Of a stretch of 64,000 bases of DNA, positions 34,501 to 46,700 are shown in pieces. The stretch lies in assembly GCF_963924675.1 (NCBI RefSeq), contig NC_089221.1, positions 88,098,296 through 88,162,295 on the forward strand, read 5' to 3'. Source of the stretch: Phocoena phocoena. Lineage: Eukaryota; Chordata; Mammalia; Artiodactyla; Phocoenidae. The notes beneath the pieces are model-generated. The model saw only the letters and a list, made by a program, of their open reading frames with translations. It did no database searches and was not told where the DNA came from. Made by a program: the position numbers and the translations under genes. Positions within the stretch are counted from its first letter, which is position 1. The number at the start of each line of letters is the position of its first letter.

Positions 34501-35420
34501 GTGGTTTCACATTTCAGAGGCTTTTCTGCTTTTCAGCTGACAAGATTCTACTAGTGTCTCTAGCTGTTTGTACACATATTATGTCTGCTTTGTGATCTGT
34601 TTGCAGCACCAAAGCTGAAACACCAGGAGGAAGTGCCAAGCCTTAACCTCAAGTTGCTTCTGGTGGACCACAGATAAGGAAAAGAGCACTGAATTGGGGC
34701 AAAAACGAAGAGTATATGTGAGCTCCCCAGAAACCTTATCAAAATCTGACAGCTAAACAGGATACTAGGAAGTTTATCAACCAAATGACATTCTAAAGGA
34801 AAACAAACTCGATAGAAAGGGAGTGGTATAGCTTCCAAGGGAGCCTGATTCTTCACAGCATGAATTTCTTTCATGAAAAATAAATAAATAAAAGCGTAAT
34901 GGAAATTTGTCACTAAGGAAAACATTTCATTTTCTTTGTAAAAATGACTTTCTATACTTTTTGTGAAAAAAATATGATATACCCTCCTACATGTATGCTT
35001 TTCTGAGAAAAAGGGGGGAAAAATTAGGACCTATTTCATTTAGCGCTCTCTCAGACCTGGGGTATATAGAGGATAAGAACTTGTATTGTCCAAGAGAGGA
35101 GGGAAATAGCAGCGTGGCATTCAATAGTGGTGGGTGGGTAGGTGGGTAGAGGACTGCAGACTTAGAAAGGAAAATAGATATCACAGGTAACAGGTGAACA
35201 ATGATTATTGGTAGAGACAGGAGAAAAGAGGATGGAGGCCTAATGACCACCACATAACAAACAACATAGTGTACAGTTTAAAAAGAAAGTAATTTACCAG
35301 TAGTATCAGACAAATAATATTGAAAAACTTCAATATAATTGTCTTATAATATATGGGTCTGATTGCACTCTTCCTAAGACTATGATGACTCTAAAGGTAA
35401 AATACAGAACAAATAGAGTC
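31561..35420. other. 3.9-kb repeat-poor block
   Basis: No SINE, LINE or LTR recognised. It holds the CpG-rich patch at 32400-32720 and a balanced-composition segment at about 33060-33400 with a 65-codon frame (33119-33316) that has no homology I recognise. A short GGTG-type repeat lies at 35129-35151. The lack of young insertions over this length, in a SINE-dense window, could mean constraint or chance. Confidence 0.45.
32400..32720. other. CpG-rich, repeat-free patch
   Basis: About 17-18 CpGs counted by eye in 320 bp, with GC clearly above the surroundings, for example in CTCGCCGGG, AACCGGGGGCCGAAAG and GGACCGAACGGC. No repeat family explains it. Frames cross it on both strands but none is recognisable. 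It could be a small CpG island, an orphan promoter or enhancer, or an exon of an unrecognised transcript. Confidence 0.4.
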
Positions 35421-35436
35421 AAGAATGAAAACTGGG

Positions 35437-35642
35437 GGCTTCCCTGGTGGTGCAGTGGTTGAGAGTCCGCCTGCCGATGCAGGGGACACGGGTTCGTGCC
35501 CCGGTCCGGGAAGATTCCACATGCCGCGGACCAGCTAGGCCCGTGAGCCATGGCCGCTGAGCCTGCGCGTCTGGAGCCTGTGCTCCGCAACGGGAGAGGC
35601 CACAGCAGTGAGAGGCCCGCGTACCGCAAAAAAAAAAAAAAA
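35437..35642 (+). mobile_element. CHR-2 SINE, short poly(A) form
   Basis: Complete element ending GTACCGC and 16 or more A. AAGAATGAAAACTGG (35421-35435) and AAGAATGAAGACTGG (35643-35657) form a 15-bp duplication with one difference. Confidence 0.97.
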
Positions 35643-35657
35643 AAGAATGAAGACTGG

Positions 35658-35989
35658 AAAATAAAACCAGTAGAAAGTTTTTAAAGTTTAATACCGATCT
35701 TCATTACACAAGAATATTTTACAGAGAACAGAGACTAGGCATTCTAAATTCAAGATAATATAAAGTTCTCTCATAGCAGCACAAATAATTTTTACCAGCA
35801 ATAAGAAGAAATTTCCAGATTTTGAAAAGTTATATGCCAAGAAAGTAGTGTCTGGTCTATTTTCTTACTCAATCACTGTTATATCTCAAGGTCCTTTTGG
35901 ACTAAAGACTTAGCAATTAGTTTCAGTCATGAAGATCATCATTATCATTGCTCACAGTTAACACTGCTGGAACAGCCACTGCGTGCAAG
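35658..35989. other. Single-copy AT-rich sequence
   Basis: No repeat or gene recognised. Confidence 0.4.
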
Positions 35990-36290
35990 GTCTAGAGGAA
36001 ATGCTAATATCACCTGTTCTGCAAATAGCCAGAAGTCCTCACTCAGTGTCTAATCTAAACTTCTTGTCTGTCCGGGAAGTTCCTATTTCATCCTCTGAAG
36101 TCTTTTCTTACTCTTTCAAGGCACACTGCACACTGTCTTCACCTCTGACTCCACAGCATCTTCTACATTCCTCTTCCCACTAGCCAAGCCCTCTTCCATG
36201 GCAGGGACCACTGCTTGAGCAAGTCTGCACACTTAGCACAGTGTACCTCACATGGAGAAGGTATACACCAAACTTCTAGTAAGACTCAGA
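35990..36290 (+). mobile_element. L2-like fragment (weak)
   Basis: CT-rich sequence with 'CTCTTCCATGGCAGGGACCA' and 'CACTTAGCACAGTGTACCTC' in the position of the L2 3' end, upstream of AGAAGGTATACACC. Diverged. Confidence 0.4.
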
Positions 36291-36459
36291 TGACACCATA
36301 TAGTTGTTCCACTCTCCCTGTTCTATTTCTTTGCAACATTCCTACTGCCAGAGAAGCAGCTGGTTAAATAAGACACTAAATGATAGCATGTGGCAATCGT
36401 CAAATAACCTGCTCCTTTCACACTACTCACAGATAGAAGTGACGGGCTGACTCTCTACA

Positions 36460-36545
36460 CAAAAAAGAGATCCTGATTTGATGGGGGCAGAGTCCAAGTA
36501 TTTGGATTATGGGGGTAACTCAGGTGATTCCAATATGTAACTAGG
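36460..36545 (+). mobile_element. MER5A-like hAT fragment (weak)
   Basis: CTGATTTGATGGGGGCAG, then GTATTTGGATTATG and 'CTCAGGTGATTCCAATATG' resemble the second half of the non-autonomous hAT element MER5A. Confidence 0.3.
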
Positions 36546-36889
36546 GTAGAAAATTACTGACAAAGAATTATGACTTCATCAAATTCTTTTCTTCATTTCC
36601 TACCATAAGCCACTCAACTGCATCTTTATATTGCTTGTGGCCAAGTATATTGTTAATAAAAATTATTCAATATTTTAAAAATTTCTTGCAAGCACACTTA
36701 GAACACTGCTTATAATCTATTATTTTTAATGGATGGTCAACATACCAACCTTGAAATGATGATAGACAGCATGACAAAATTCTTAAGTCAGAAAGTATTT
36801 CTTATTAAAAATACATAAAAATATGTAAAACAGATGCTCAAAAGTCTTCCAATCAGCATACTAATATATCAGTCAAAGAAAAATTTTTT

Positions 36890-36965
36890 TCAGCACTGTC
36901 AGCCAGGTATGATTCTCAGTCTGGAGATACAGAGAACACGGAGTTCCCTCAAGGAACTTATACTC
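36890..36965 (-). mobile_element. L2 3'-end fragment
   Basis: CTGGAGATACAGAGAACACG followed by 'CCCTCAAGGAACTTATACTC' is reverse-complement L2, just inside its 3' terminus. Confidence 0.6.
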
Positions 36966-37039
36966 AGTGGAATCTAAAAAAATTTTTTTAATTACTAATA
37001 TTTTTTCATCAGTACATTGGTTTACAATTTTAATTGTAA

Positions 37040-37200
37040 CACCTGCCCATCCGTAATCTTACTTAACATTCATGATAGTTCTGTGAGAGATTATGGTCAT
37101 TTTACCAACGACGAGACAGGTTCAGAGAGGTAGAGTGATTTATTTAGCTCACACAGTTATTAGGTAACAGAGCCATGCAAGTTTCTGAATGGTTTCCTCT
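37040..37200 (-). mobile_element. MIR
   Basis: 'TTCTGTGAGAGATTATGGTC', CATTTTACCAACGACGAGAC, 'AGAGAGGTAGAGTGATTTA' and CACACAGTTATTAGGTAACA are in reverse MIR order. Confidence 0.75.
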
Positions 37201-37560
37201 AAATCCAGGGACACACATCATGCTGTATTACTGTGCTGTATGCAAAGAGATTCAACTCTGGTCCTAAGACCTCCAAGGAGGCTGCAATCTACTTATGGAA
37301 GGAAGCCAGACACATACAAATGATTAGAATATAATACACTGCAGTATTTGCAAATACTAAGTAAATGACAGAGGAAAGTCAGCTGTCCTACAGGGTTGCA
37401 GAGAAGGAGCAGATTGAGACTAGCAAAGTGGGGAAGGCTTTTTTATAGGGTGGACCCTGGGGTGAGTCTTAAAAGGATGGGTAAAGCTAGGTAAACAGGA
37501 AGAGGGGAGGCAGAAGCTCTACAGATGATGTGTCTCACTCTAGTCAATTTGAAAAGTTCA
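37200..37560 (-). mobile_element. L2 3' region
   Basis: 'GGTCCTAAGACCTCCAAGGA' GGCTGCAATCTACTTATGG, then 'GGGGAAGGCTTTTTTATAGG' and GGTGAGTCTTAAAAGGATGG reproduce minus-strand L2 over more than 300 bp. Confidence 0.65.
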
Positions 37561-37729
37561 GGCTAAAAACAAATCCACATAGTATGCATCCCCAGTTTTC
37601 ATTTAGGATATAATTTGAGGCCAAGAATACTTCACCACTATAGCCAAGTTAACTCAATATAAGGGAACACCTGGATTCTTCTCTCCAATGTATCCATTCA
37701 TATCCGTTTTCTTAAGGAAAAAATTAACA

Positions 37730-38110
37730 AATTACTCATCAAGGTATTGACTGAGCCTCTACTATGTGCAAAGTACTGTGCTTACCACTCAGAAGCACCA
37801 AGCCCTGTCTTTACTCTCCAGTAGTTTACAATCTCATTGAGCACAGACACAAAAATTTAGATGCTCTACTTAAATATCACATGACTAAGAAACCTAAGAG
37901 TGGTCTGCACAGTTAAGTGAAAGGAAGGTGTAGAGGAAGACTGAGATGTAGAGGAGCTAGAAGATGGGATAGCAGTCCTGGCCAGTTAAGAGCGCAAGCA
38001 AAGGTGACAGGGATGGGATGAGTAAAATGTATTCAGTAAACTCATCTGACAGACTGTGTAGGGTCTACTCTGTGCAAAGCACTGGAGATACAGATTTCAC
38101 CAAGAATACT
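37730..38110 (-). mobile_element. L2 3' ends, two adjoining fragments
   Basis: GCCTCTACTATGTGCAAAGT with 'CTCTCCAGTAGTTTACAATC' marks one L2 terminus (about 37745). A second terminus, 'GGTCTACTCTGTGCAAAGCA' followed by CTGGAGATACAGATTTCACC, starts near 38060. Two L2 ends in the same orientation imply two insertions or a local duplication. Confidence 0.6.
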
Positions 38111-39639
38111 GTAGCAGGAATAGAAGGTTCAAGAAGAGATGAAATAGTCAGTCTATATTATGTTCATAATTTTGTATTCCATCCATAAAGTCCTGACTCG
38201 GCTTCAATGGTCTGGGTGTAGGGGTTTGGGGAGAAAATGGACCTTTTCATGCAGTAGATCCTTTGAGGCACTCAGCTTTTCTCTATTGTTAGGGCTGCCC
38301 TGCTTTGATATGGTTTCTGCATTTCTGGCTTATAAAATTAACAACCGCACACATGGTTGCCACTATCACAACATTCAGTTTTCAAGGCATCATACACAGA
38401 ATGTACACTAATGACAAGACAGACTTTAAAATCCCATTCACACCCAGGAAAGCCATGCCTCACCGACATGTCCTTGGGAGCTGCCTGGGAGACACTGGGT
38501 TCTTGTACTGTGGCCCTGATCATTTTCTCAGAGAGATGATCATGCCTTCCATGCCTGGACTGTTTTAAGGCCACATGTGCTAACTGAATTTACGGTGTTA
38601 AGAAGAGCTGCGCCACTTGTGAGGGGAGTGGAATGCTAAGGGCTTCTCCCAGCTCTGTATCCAAAAGGGGCTCCCCTGCTCCTCTGAACAGGAGAACGGC
38701 AGCGAGAGCAATAGAAAACACTAACTTCAGCCTGGCTGAGGTAATGTTCTTAATCCACGACCACCAGAGGTGTGGAGACTGTGCTTGGAAGGGGAGTGAG
38801 CTTTTGCGTGGCGGGGGGGGGGGGGGGTTGGGGTCACCTGACTTTGAAAGCTCTTAAAAGGATTCAAACCAGTCCGCATACCATTGGAGGAAAATTCTGC
38901 TTAAAAGGAAAAGGCGGGGCGGGGGGTGGGGGGGCGCGGTGTAGGGGGGTGTCACTGAAAGAGGCTTTTGGATGTGGCTTTTGAAATCACACCGCAGCCG
39001 ATGGATTCTGACCTCAGACTACACACAGGGATTGTTAAGGTGATAACAATTTCTGCATTTCACGCAGAAATGCTCATCAGCTTTTCTTTATCCATGACCT
39101 TTCGTTCTGGGTGATTCTGGGAGGATGAGGGAATGTTAACTCCTTAGACAGATGATCTGACAGATGGACTCAAGGGAGGTGAGGCTCCATCTTGGGGGTG
39201 AGTGGGGAAGGGAACAAGAGACAAAAAGCAGATAAGAAAAACACAAAGGGCATGCCACTCCTTAAGCTTTATGAATACACACAATCATGCCTGTAACTAA
39301 GATTCATAGTCAAGACAAAAGAAGCATAAAGTAGTATTCTAACAGATAATCTAAAACCAGGTTGAGAATGCATGACAAAACCTGTTTATGAAACAGTTAG
39401 CTACTATTTTAAAAATCCGATTTATTCTTTCACATATTTAAAAAAGGAAAAAAGTCTTATTAAAATGAAATGGATGTCACTGAAAAAACCTGATTATCTT
39501 CAACTTTTTTGCCCTAACTTTATGAAAACATGATTGCAAAGAATATGAGCAGATTCAAGAAATAATGTAAATGTAGCATACACATGAAAATGCCCATCCG
39601 TGAGGTAGTCAAAGATGTGGAAAGCTAGTCACTTTTGCT
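38111..39639. other. Single-copy sequence with G-run clusters
   Basis: No mobile element recognised. Overlapping frames of 60-87 codons occur on both strands at 38160-38574 with no family signature. The G-run clusters are listed separately. Confidence 0.45.
38813..38949 (+). repeat. Two G-run clusters, potential G-quadruplexes
   Basis: Fifteen consecutive G at 38813-38827 plus GGGG at 38830-38833. A second cluster at 38913-38949 has runs of 4, 6, 7 and 6 G separated by one to about ten bases, which meets the usual four-run G-quadruplex pattern. The two clusters are only 80 bp apart on the same strand. Confidence 0.85.
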
Positions 39640-40040
39640 ATAAATTATGAAAGCTAATAAAGATAACCCAATACTTTCAGATGCTTTAGGGCTATAAATT
39701 TGTAAGAGCTTTATTAAAAGAAATTAGGCAATCAGTATACATTCATAATCTTCAAATGTTCAAAAATTTTGACCAAGAAAGTCTGATTCTGGGAATCTAC
39801 CCTAAGGAAATCATCAAAATATTGATAAAGATTTTTGTTTAAAAGCTTTAATCAAGAAAAAAACTTTATAAAGATTTTAATGATATGTATAATTATACTA
39901 TTAACTGAGAAAAATTAAGTTGCAGAATTATAGTCACAATATGATCACGACATAGAAACAACAAATCAATGCTTTTCATATGTATACAGAAAAAACACCG
40001 AAAGTTAATGCACCAAAACACTAATAACAATCATCTATGG
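39640..40040 (+). mobile_element. Old L1M ORF2-end/3' UTR fragment
   Basis: 'GGGAATCTACCCTAAGGAAA' TCATC, then GTTGCAGAATTATAGTCACA ATATGATC and 'TATGTATACAGAAAAAACAC' CGAAAG follow the L1M order after the ORF2 C-terminus. Indels are frequent and no frame survives. Confidence 0.6.
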
Positions 40041-43000
40041 ATTCTCATTTTACTTCATTAGAACTTTACAAATATGTTAGAAATGATAAATCAGAAGAAA
40101 AGCAATCAAAGTCTACAACTCCAAAAACAGCAATAAAAAATTACCACAAAGCTACTCCATGAATTATTTATGAAGGAATAAAAAATTAGATTAGAGCAGA
40201 TACGGTCAATTCTCTAACACAACGTAATATTGACCTGAAATTTATATTGGTTATAGATTATATAGAGAGGCCAGGTGGTAATGTCTCGCCATTTGTCTAC
40301 ACACACATGCCCAGATTAAGGCAGGCATACCTCAGCCTCAAACCCAACAAACCGTAAGAAGGGAAAAAAAAAATAATGTTCTAAGTTGCCAGAAGCTAAC
40401 TGCAGATTTTGTACTTGATAAGATGATAGGGAAAAATGAAGAGCTATCTTTGGAGAACTTGACTGAGTTCCGCTTGGGGAGTGTTCATGGCTGACCTGTA
40501 GAAACAGGCCAGCCAACATTTTAATTATTCTCTCTGTTCTGCTGGTATCTTCAGACACTTAAATTATTTTTGTACTGTAAGTGTTTGGTAGATAGACTCC
40601 AGTTTTACTTTTTTTTACATCTCTGTTGTTATAGTATAGAGTGACCATCCTTCAAACTCACGTTTTCTAGAAAATGATATATTGAAAAAAACACTGAAAA
40701 TTCTTCATGAAAAATTAATTTCAAAAAAAAATACTGTTAAAATCTGATTACACCCAACCGTTCTACTTCCCATACGCTCAAAGAGCTGAGCACACACCAG
40801 GGACCACACTTTAAGGAAAAAAAAAAAAAACATTGTCACACACAGCATGTCTTTTCAAATTCTGTCCAATTTAAAACGTTTAATATCATAAGACTGCTTA
40901 CTAAAAGCTTAAGTCTGAAGAATGAGAAATGAGAACTCCCACCCCGTGCTCCCAAAACTGTACAGAAAGGAAATTGCTAAAGAGGACATAAAGTAAACTC
41001 TGATAAGAGCTCCATATTCTCTAGTCCTGTGGGCACAGTGAGAATTTCCTATGGAAAGGACAAACACAGCTGGTGTCAAATTAGTAAGAGATGGTGGAGA
41101 GAGGATAGAGTTATTTAGGGTCTGAACTTTGAAAATAAAGATGATGAACTTTCATTTTCAAGTTCAGAAGGTAGAGCCGGCAGCTTTCATGCAGGTTGCT
41201 TACAAACCACCCACCGCACTTTACTGTTGGTACGTGTGTTGCTGTGGTACAGAAGTGGGGTGGGGGAGATACAAAGGGTCATGCCTTCTCTGTTGGCACA
41301 CATGACTAATGTGTGTACCAGAAGGGGGAAAAAAGCACACACCTGGTTATAAGCTGGCCTGACTCATGCCTCTAGGCATTTTACAAGTATCCAGAAACTC
41401 TGGTTGGTATTTAGAGAGATGTCTATCAGCTGCTTTCCCAATGTCTGGGGCAGTGAAATGTACTCCTCCCCTCGTTTGTAACAAATATTATTTCAGTTGC
41501 TGGACGTTGTTTTATAACCACGTAAGAGGAAGTCAACAGGCTGGCCTCACCACCTAAGAGGGAGCTATCGTTCGTCCTATCCTGATTTCGAGGCTCAAAG
41601 GCTCAGAGATGGACAATCACAGGTGAAAAGAAAAGCAGTGGTCTACTACCAGGTCCGTTCACATCCTTCACACTGTTGCTACACAGCCTGGCAGCACCAG
41701 GAACCTGTGCTCCCAAGTGGAAGAAGCCAGCGGGGAAGCACCTACAGGTCTGCTCCGAGCCCTTCCTGGGCAGGGCTGCCGGGCAAAGTTGCACAACATC
41801 TGACACATGTGGGGCCCATTCCCAGAGCCTGCTCTCTGATGAGAGCCAAACTCACCTATCAGTCTGCAGGAACCAAGTAGAAGGGAACAAAAGTTGAGGA
41901 CTCCAGGGTAAAAAAAAAAAAAAAAAAAAGATTTTCAAAGCAATTTCTCCAAAGGCCCTTTTATATATTTTTTAAGGAGACAACTGATTGATACTGTCAA
42001 TCATTTCCTTTCTCAAATATGACAATGCTATTCTACCCCTAACTTGCTCATGGCTTGATGGAAATGAGGGGGAAGTTATTCTCCTCACCCAGAAATTCAC
42101 ACAAAGAATATCTTGGCAAAGGCAAGTAATTCAAATGTTTTCTTCTCAGTGTTCTCTTTAATTTACTTGTTTCCCATTTACTTATGATTAAACAAACTTT
42201 CTATAGCGAGAGTGTACACAATTTTCCTAGGATCTCATTTGGGAACACAACAGACTAAAAATATTAAGAACACGGATTGCATAGAGGGTAACAAAGTGGT
42301 GAATACACCAAAGTATAATTTTTTTCTTATGATTTCCAACTTTGCAGAAGCCATTAAGCCATCATGTAAACTACAGCTTTCATACCCCAAATACTATCCT
42401 TGGTGAGACTATCACTTACATATTTTAATATGTAATAGGTTTTTTAAAATGCTTCCCAAATAAGCACTCCATTCATTCCACAGATTCTGAAACTCAAAAA
42501 CAAAACCCAAAACCTACAGAGAGTCAGCTCTGGCTCCCGAACCCCAGAAGGGGGCAGGAAATCAGTGTACAGTCCAAGAGGCTGTGAGTTCTGGGCAGTG
42601 CAGGTATTTGAGAGAGAAGAAGCTCGTCAGGTGGGCCCTGGAGGGAAGCCCGTTATATCTGTGGGGGTCCTGACATTTGGGGTAATTGAAACCTTGTTAC
42701 TGTGAGAATCACCCCTGGTGGGAGGGAGATTTAGAATGGATGCCTCTTTACCCAAGCAATTAAGATCATTTAGGAAACAGAAAATGGGCAATAAGGATCT
42801 CTCTCCTAGAGCGCACTTGCTGGCGTTCAATCAGACAGTTCCAATGACAGCTCGTGATGGAGACGCGGCATTGGCTGAGGAAGACACCCGAGTAAACGCT
42901 GGGGCTCAGCCCCACAGGTGGCTTTGAAAAACCTCTTAGGGGGGCACTGCACAGGGCATCAGATAGCTGTCACCTCACTTCCATGGTGTCCCTGAGCACC

Positions 43001-43295
43001 TGAGAACCAGGTGGAGTGAGGACGCATTTTTCTGGGGGCCTCAAACCAGGAGCAAGCTGGTTCTGGGAGAGAGATGGTGTTCTGTGAATGAATGCAAAAC
43101 TGCAGCACTTCCCAGTACACAAAAGCGGCACTTGGAAAAAGCCGACAAAGAATCCTTCCAAGCTCTAAGCATTATCTTCAGAGCCTACTTAAAGAATCGG
43201 AAGGGATAAGAGCAGTTCAGGGGCTGGTCCCACAGAATCAACCACTCCCCTCTCAATGTTCTTGGAATATTCTTCAGTTAGAGCACTTGCCACTG
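40041..43295. other. Single-copy sequence, about 3.2 kb
   Basis: No repeat recognised. A-runs at 40819-40832 and 41910-41929 were checked as possible tails of processed copies, but no duplicated flanks or recognisable message precede them. Several frames of 60-90 codons (41623-41897, 42718-42927) lack motifs. Confidence 0.45.
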
Positions 43296-43430
43296 AGAAC
43301 TCTAATTATTTATTTACTTGCCACTCTCCCAAGTACCCTGAGAGCACAGAATGTCTTATTCACATCTTAACACCAATGGTTAGCATAACAGCTGACACAT
43401 TTTAACTGTTAAATAAATATATGGTAAATA
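43296..43430 (+). mobile_element. L2 3' end
   Basis: 'CACAGAATGTCTTATTCACA', CATCTTAACACCAATGG, then 'GCATAACAGCTGACACATTT' and TAAATAAATATATGGTAAAT keep the L2 terminal order. An 11-bp unit (TAAATATATGG) is doubled at its end. Confidence 0.6.
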
Positions 43431-45249
43431 TATGGTGAGAAAAGAGCTCAAGAACTTTCTCAGGTGTGTGATAAACAAACCCTGTACCGTCTTCTCTGGG
43501 AGTTCACCTCATAACAGGTCTGCACATCATTTTAGTTATTTTTGTCCACCTCTTCCCCTCTCCACCCTTGATACCATCTTTGAAGCCATGTGACTCGTAA
43601 AAAAATCACTGAGGAGAAGTATTAACCAACAACTTCTAAAAGGTGAATGACAAGCGAAAACATAATTCTTGTCTGCCTGCTAAAGCCCTGCCCAGGTCTC
43701 AGCTAAGTGAGGAAATAAAAGTCACACATCGAAACTTTTACTTCCCTTAATTCATCAATGACACATCTTTCACGAACATTACCTGCCTGTCACAGTATCA
43801 GGGCTTGGCCAAAGGCCTTAGTGTTTGTTCAGCATTATCGGCTGTAAGCCAGGTGAGTCCAGGGCTATGGGCCATATTTTAAACACATTCAGTATTTCTG
43901 ATGGTCTTGTATGTTGGGTATATTGAGTATGAAATCGTTTTTCTAAAATCTGATGAAAAAGAAATCACCCAAAGGAAAATATTCACGATGGGACTGAAGA
44001 AGCAAAAGAGAGACCACAGAAGCGCAATAAAAACATTTCAGCCCCACCCGGGTTTTAGCAAGTCAGTCCTGACCCTAGCAGCACAGCTAGCTCTGCTTCA
44101 CACTTGCATCCATTCATTCATTAAGGATGAGGATGCCTTTTTCCACTCACGTGCCCTTGGAGGACTCTGTGGCTCCTAGATGGTTAATTACTTTAGGCCA
44201 GGGTCAAGAACCTGCGGTTGGAAAGCCACACGCAGCTGCCCAGCAGCTTGCGTTCAGCTCTTCACCCTGCTGGCATCAGACGGTAATTTTCAATAGTACA
44301 CAAGCGCGAAGGAGTTTTGTTGCCAAGAAGGGCCTTTTATGGCTCTGTAATCAACTCAGCTTCAACAGGCCTTTTGCACAGCCTGAAAGCAAGTCCAACT
44401 TATGGAAAGTCATTAGTTTTCTCCAAGTAAAATACTATCTTTTGCCTCCTAATGTTGTTCTTGTGGAAATGACTTCTATGAACTAAGAGAAAGTTTTGTC
44501 AGTAGCCTTTTTGAAAGCAAAGCAAATAACACTTCAGCCATCCTAACATTAGTGTTTTGTTGTTAATTGAAACTCAACATCAAATAATGTATTTGTGATC
44601 AGGAAGGAGAGAGTGGACCTCTGGAAAAATGGATTTTCAGTAGATTTTTCTACACAGGGATATTGAGGTTGTTTTCCATCTCCATTTAGCTGTCCCAAAG
44701 TGGCTGTATTTTCAAACGCAGAAGTGAACAAAGTAGAAAAAGACAGCCTTCCTTCTTGTTCTGCAGCATAGAAAAGAGCTAGTAGACAACCGTCTCAAAA
44801 GATAATAACAGTTGGTAGGGGCCGCCCTCTAGCACCGGCACTGCTGCTCTGCCCATCCTCACAGATCAATCTGGTCGTCTCCAGCGCATCTGCTTGTGTG
44901 CTGACAAATGATGAACTCCATCTCTGAATCCATAAGCAGAAAGGAGCCTGCTGATAAACAGCTATGAGCAGAAATGTATGCACCTTCCGAAAGCAAGACA
45001 AATCACTCATTCTCACCAAACCCTTCCAACAGGAATACTAATTTTGTATTTATTTGCACGGCATATGTACCACGTCTGAAGCAGTGCATTAAAAAAGATC
45101 TCAAGCAGCCAGTTGCTTTGATTGCATTTATTCACTGCACTATTACAAGGGCTTAATGGCAGAGCAATGAAGTAGGAAGCTAGTGAAGACAGAAAACACC
45201 TCATCAATGGCTTTTCAGGGTTGGAGATTTTTCTGGTGCACAACACGCA

Positions 45250-45282
45250 CACGTACGCTCACACGTGCGTGCACACACACTC
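45250..45282. repeat. Alternating purine-pyrimidine tract
   Basis: ACACGTACGCTCACACGTGC followed by GTGCACACACAC, almost wholly alternating and containing the palindrome CACACGTGCGTG-like core. Potential Z-DNA; CACGTG is also an E-box. Confidence 0.7.
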
Positions 45283-46343
45283 CTAATGTAGGAAAGAATT
45301 TTTTTTTTAACCAAATACTGTGGCCATGCATCTTAAATCTGCCATATGCCTTTCCCGTCAACCAGCAGTTATTTTCGCTAATAACTCCAAGAACATATTG
45401 TGGGATTCTTTTTGTTTTCTGATCCGGTCATGTGACTCCTTTGACACCAGGGAACACTGGGTAAATTGTAACGTTCTAACAGGCCAGTGAATGGTCTCTT
45501 TTAAAGTCAAGTTGATGATGAATTGATATTTGCTAAGGCCTAAGCAAGCACAGGGCACTATATATACTCCTTCTTCTGTGCTCTCTGCAATGATGGATGG
45601 AAGTGAGCGGCAGAGAAGTCACAGAGACAAGCTCAAGCTGACAACCAAGCAACTACAAGTGGATTGTTTTAATCAAGCCACAAAAGAAATGGCTTTTTGT
45701 ATTACTTACTGTGGCTTCATTCTCCTACTGTACACACGGATCATGGATATACTGTACCACACTGGCCTGACTGAAAGTTGAAATGTAGTAGAAAAAGCAG
45801 AGAAGATACAGCTTCCTCCAGGCCCCTAGAGGAAGGTCGTTGAAGCCAGGCATTTTCCCAGAGGTGCCAGAACTGGAAATTCACACTCTGTCTTCCTGAG
45901 AGATCTGACTTTCTAGAGGAGGATCAAGATGGGTCTGTTGTTTTCCTTTAATAACCCTGATTCCTCCCTACAACAGAAACTTCTGGGACCATGACACAGG
46001 TGTGATTGGTCCTCCCAGCCCTCTGACAACAAAGTTCTCTTGGTCAAGGGTTTTCAGTTAATAGTTTGAAAAGTTAGGGCAAGATACTGAGGTTGTTCAA
46101 AGAAATATAAGCCTACCTCATGAAACCAAGGCATGCTGTGCAAATAAATATAGAATTAGCGTTTACCCTTGGCAGGACATTTTTGGTTGAGTTGGCTGCA
46201 GAACATTAAAAAAGACATTAAGTGGATTATACATTCAGATGAAGTCTCCTGTGATTTTTAGCCATTAAGAAAACCCAGTATTTTTCTTTTGGATCTATAC
46301 ACTAATTGTGAATTATACAAGAGGCGACTGTGTAATTGTGTTC

Positions 46344-46360
46344 TCCCCCCCCTCCCCCCG
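46344..46360 (-). repeat. C-run (G-run on minus strand)
   Basis: Eight C, one T, six C, then G. Homopolymeric, prone to length error. Confidence 0.85.
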
Positions 46361-46594
46361 CAAGAAATTTCATGGTAATATAACTTTGGTAAAATAGTTT
46401 AAAATAAGGGCTTTGGCTTAGACAGAATCACCATGTTTTGAACAGACAAAAATCATACCCTGAAATAACCATCTTCTCTGAAATGCAATGCTAATTCTTT
46501 ATGTAGTCGGCTCCAAGTTCCTAAAAAGGTCTCTATAAAATTCTGTGATGGCTGTCTAAGCCAAAAGCCACAAAAATCAAGTGGGCTAAACTTT

Positions 46595-46700
46595 GATTTT
46601 ACAATGAGGATCATGAGAAATTAAGAGGCAAACTAACCCACCCCAAGGAAATACGGCTAGCGTAGCTGAAATCGTATTCAAAGTTAAACCTCAGAATGTG
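46595..46700 (-). mobile_element. MIR fragment (weak)
   Basis: 'ACAATGAGGATCATGAGAAA' TTAAGAGGC, then 'CAAGGAAATACGGCTAGCGT' suggest the reverse MIR core. Confidence 0.35.

Larger units (their letters stand above)
43431..46594. other. 3.2-kb repeat-poor block
   Basis: No mobile element recognised. Segments at about 44200-44530 and 44970-45240 have balanced composition and several TTAATTG/TTTGATT-like words, giving a conserved non-coding impression. The 119-codon frame at 44127-44486 (plus) has no recognised domain. Confidence 0.45.

Noticed and set aside
41600..41929. Sequence ending in a 20-A run, considered as a processed pseudogene
   Set aside because: No recognisable coding text upstream and no matching target-site duplication around the A-run.
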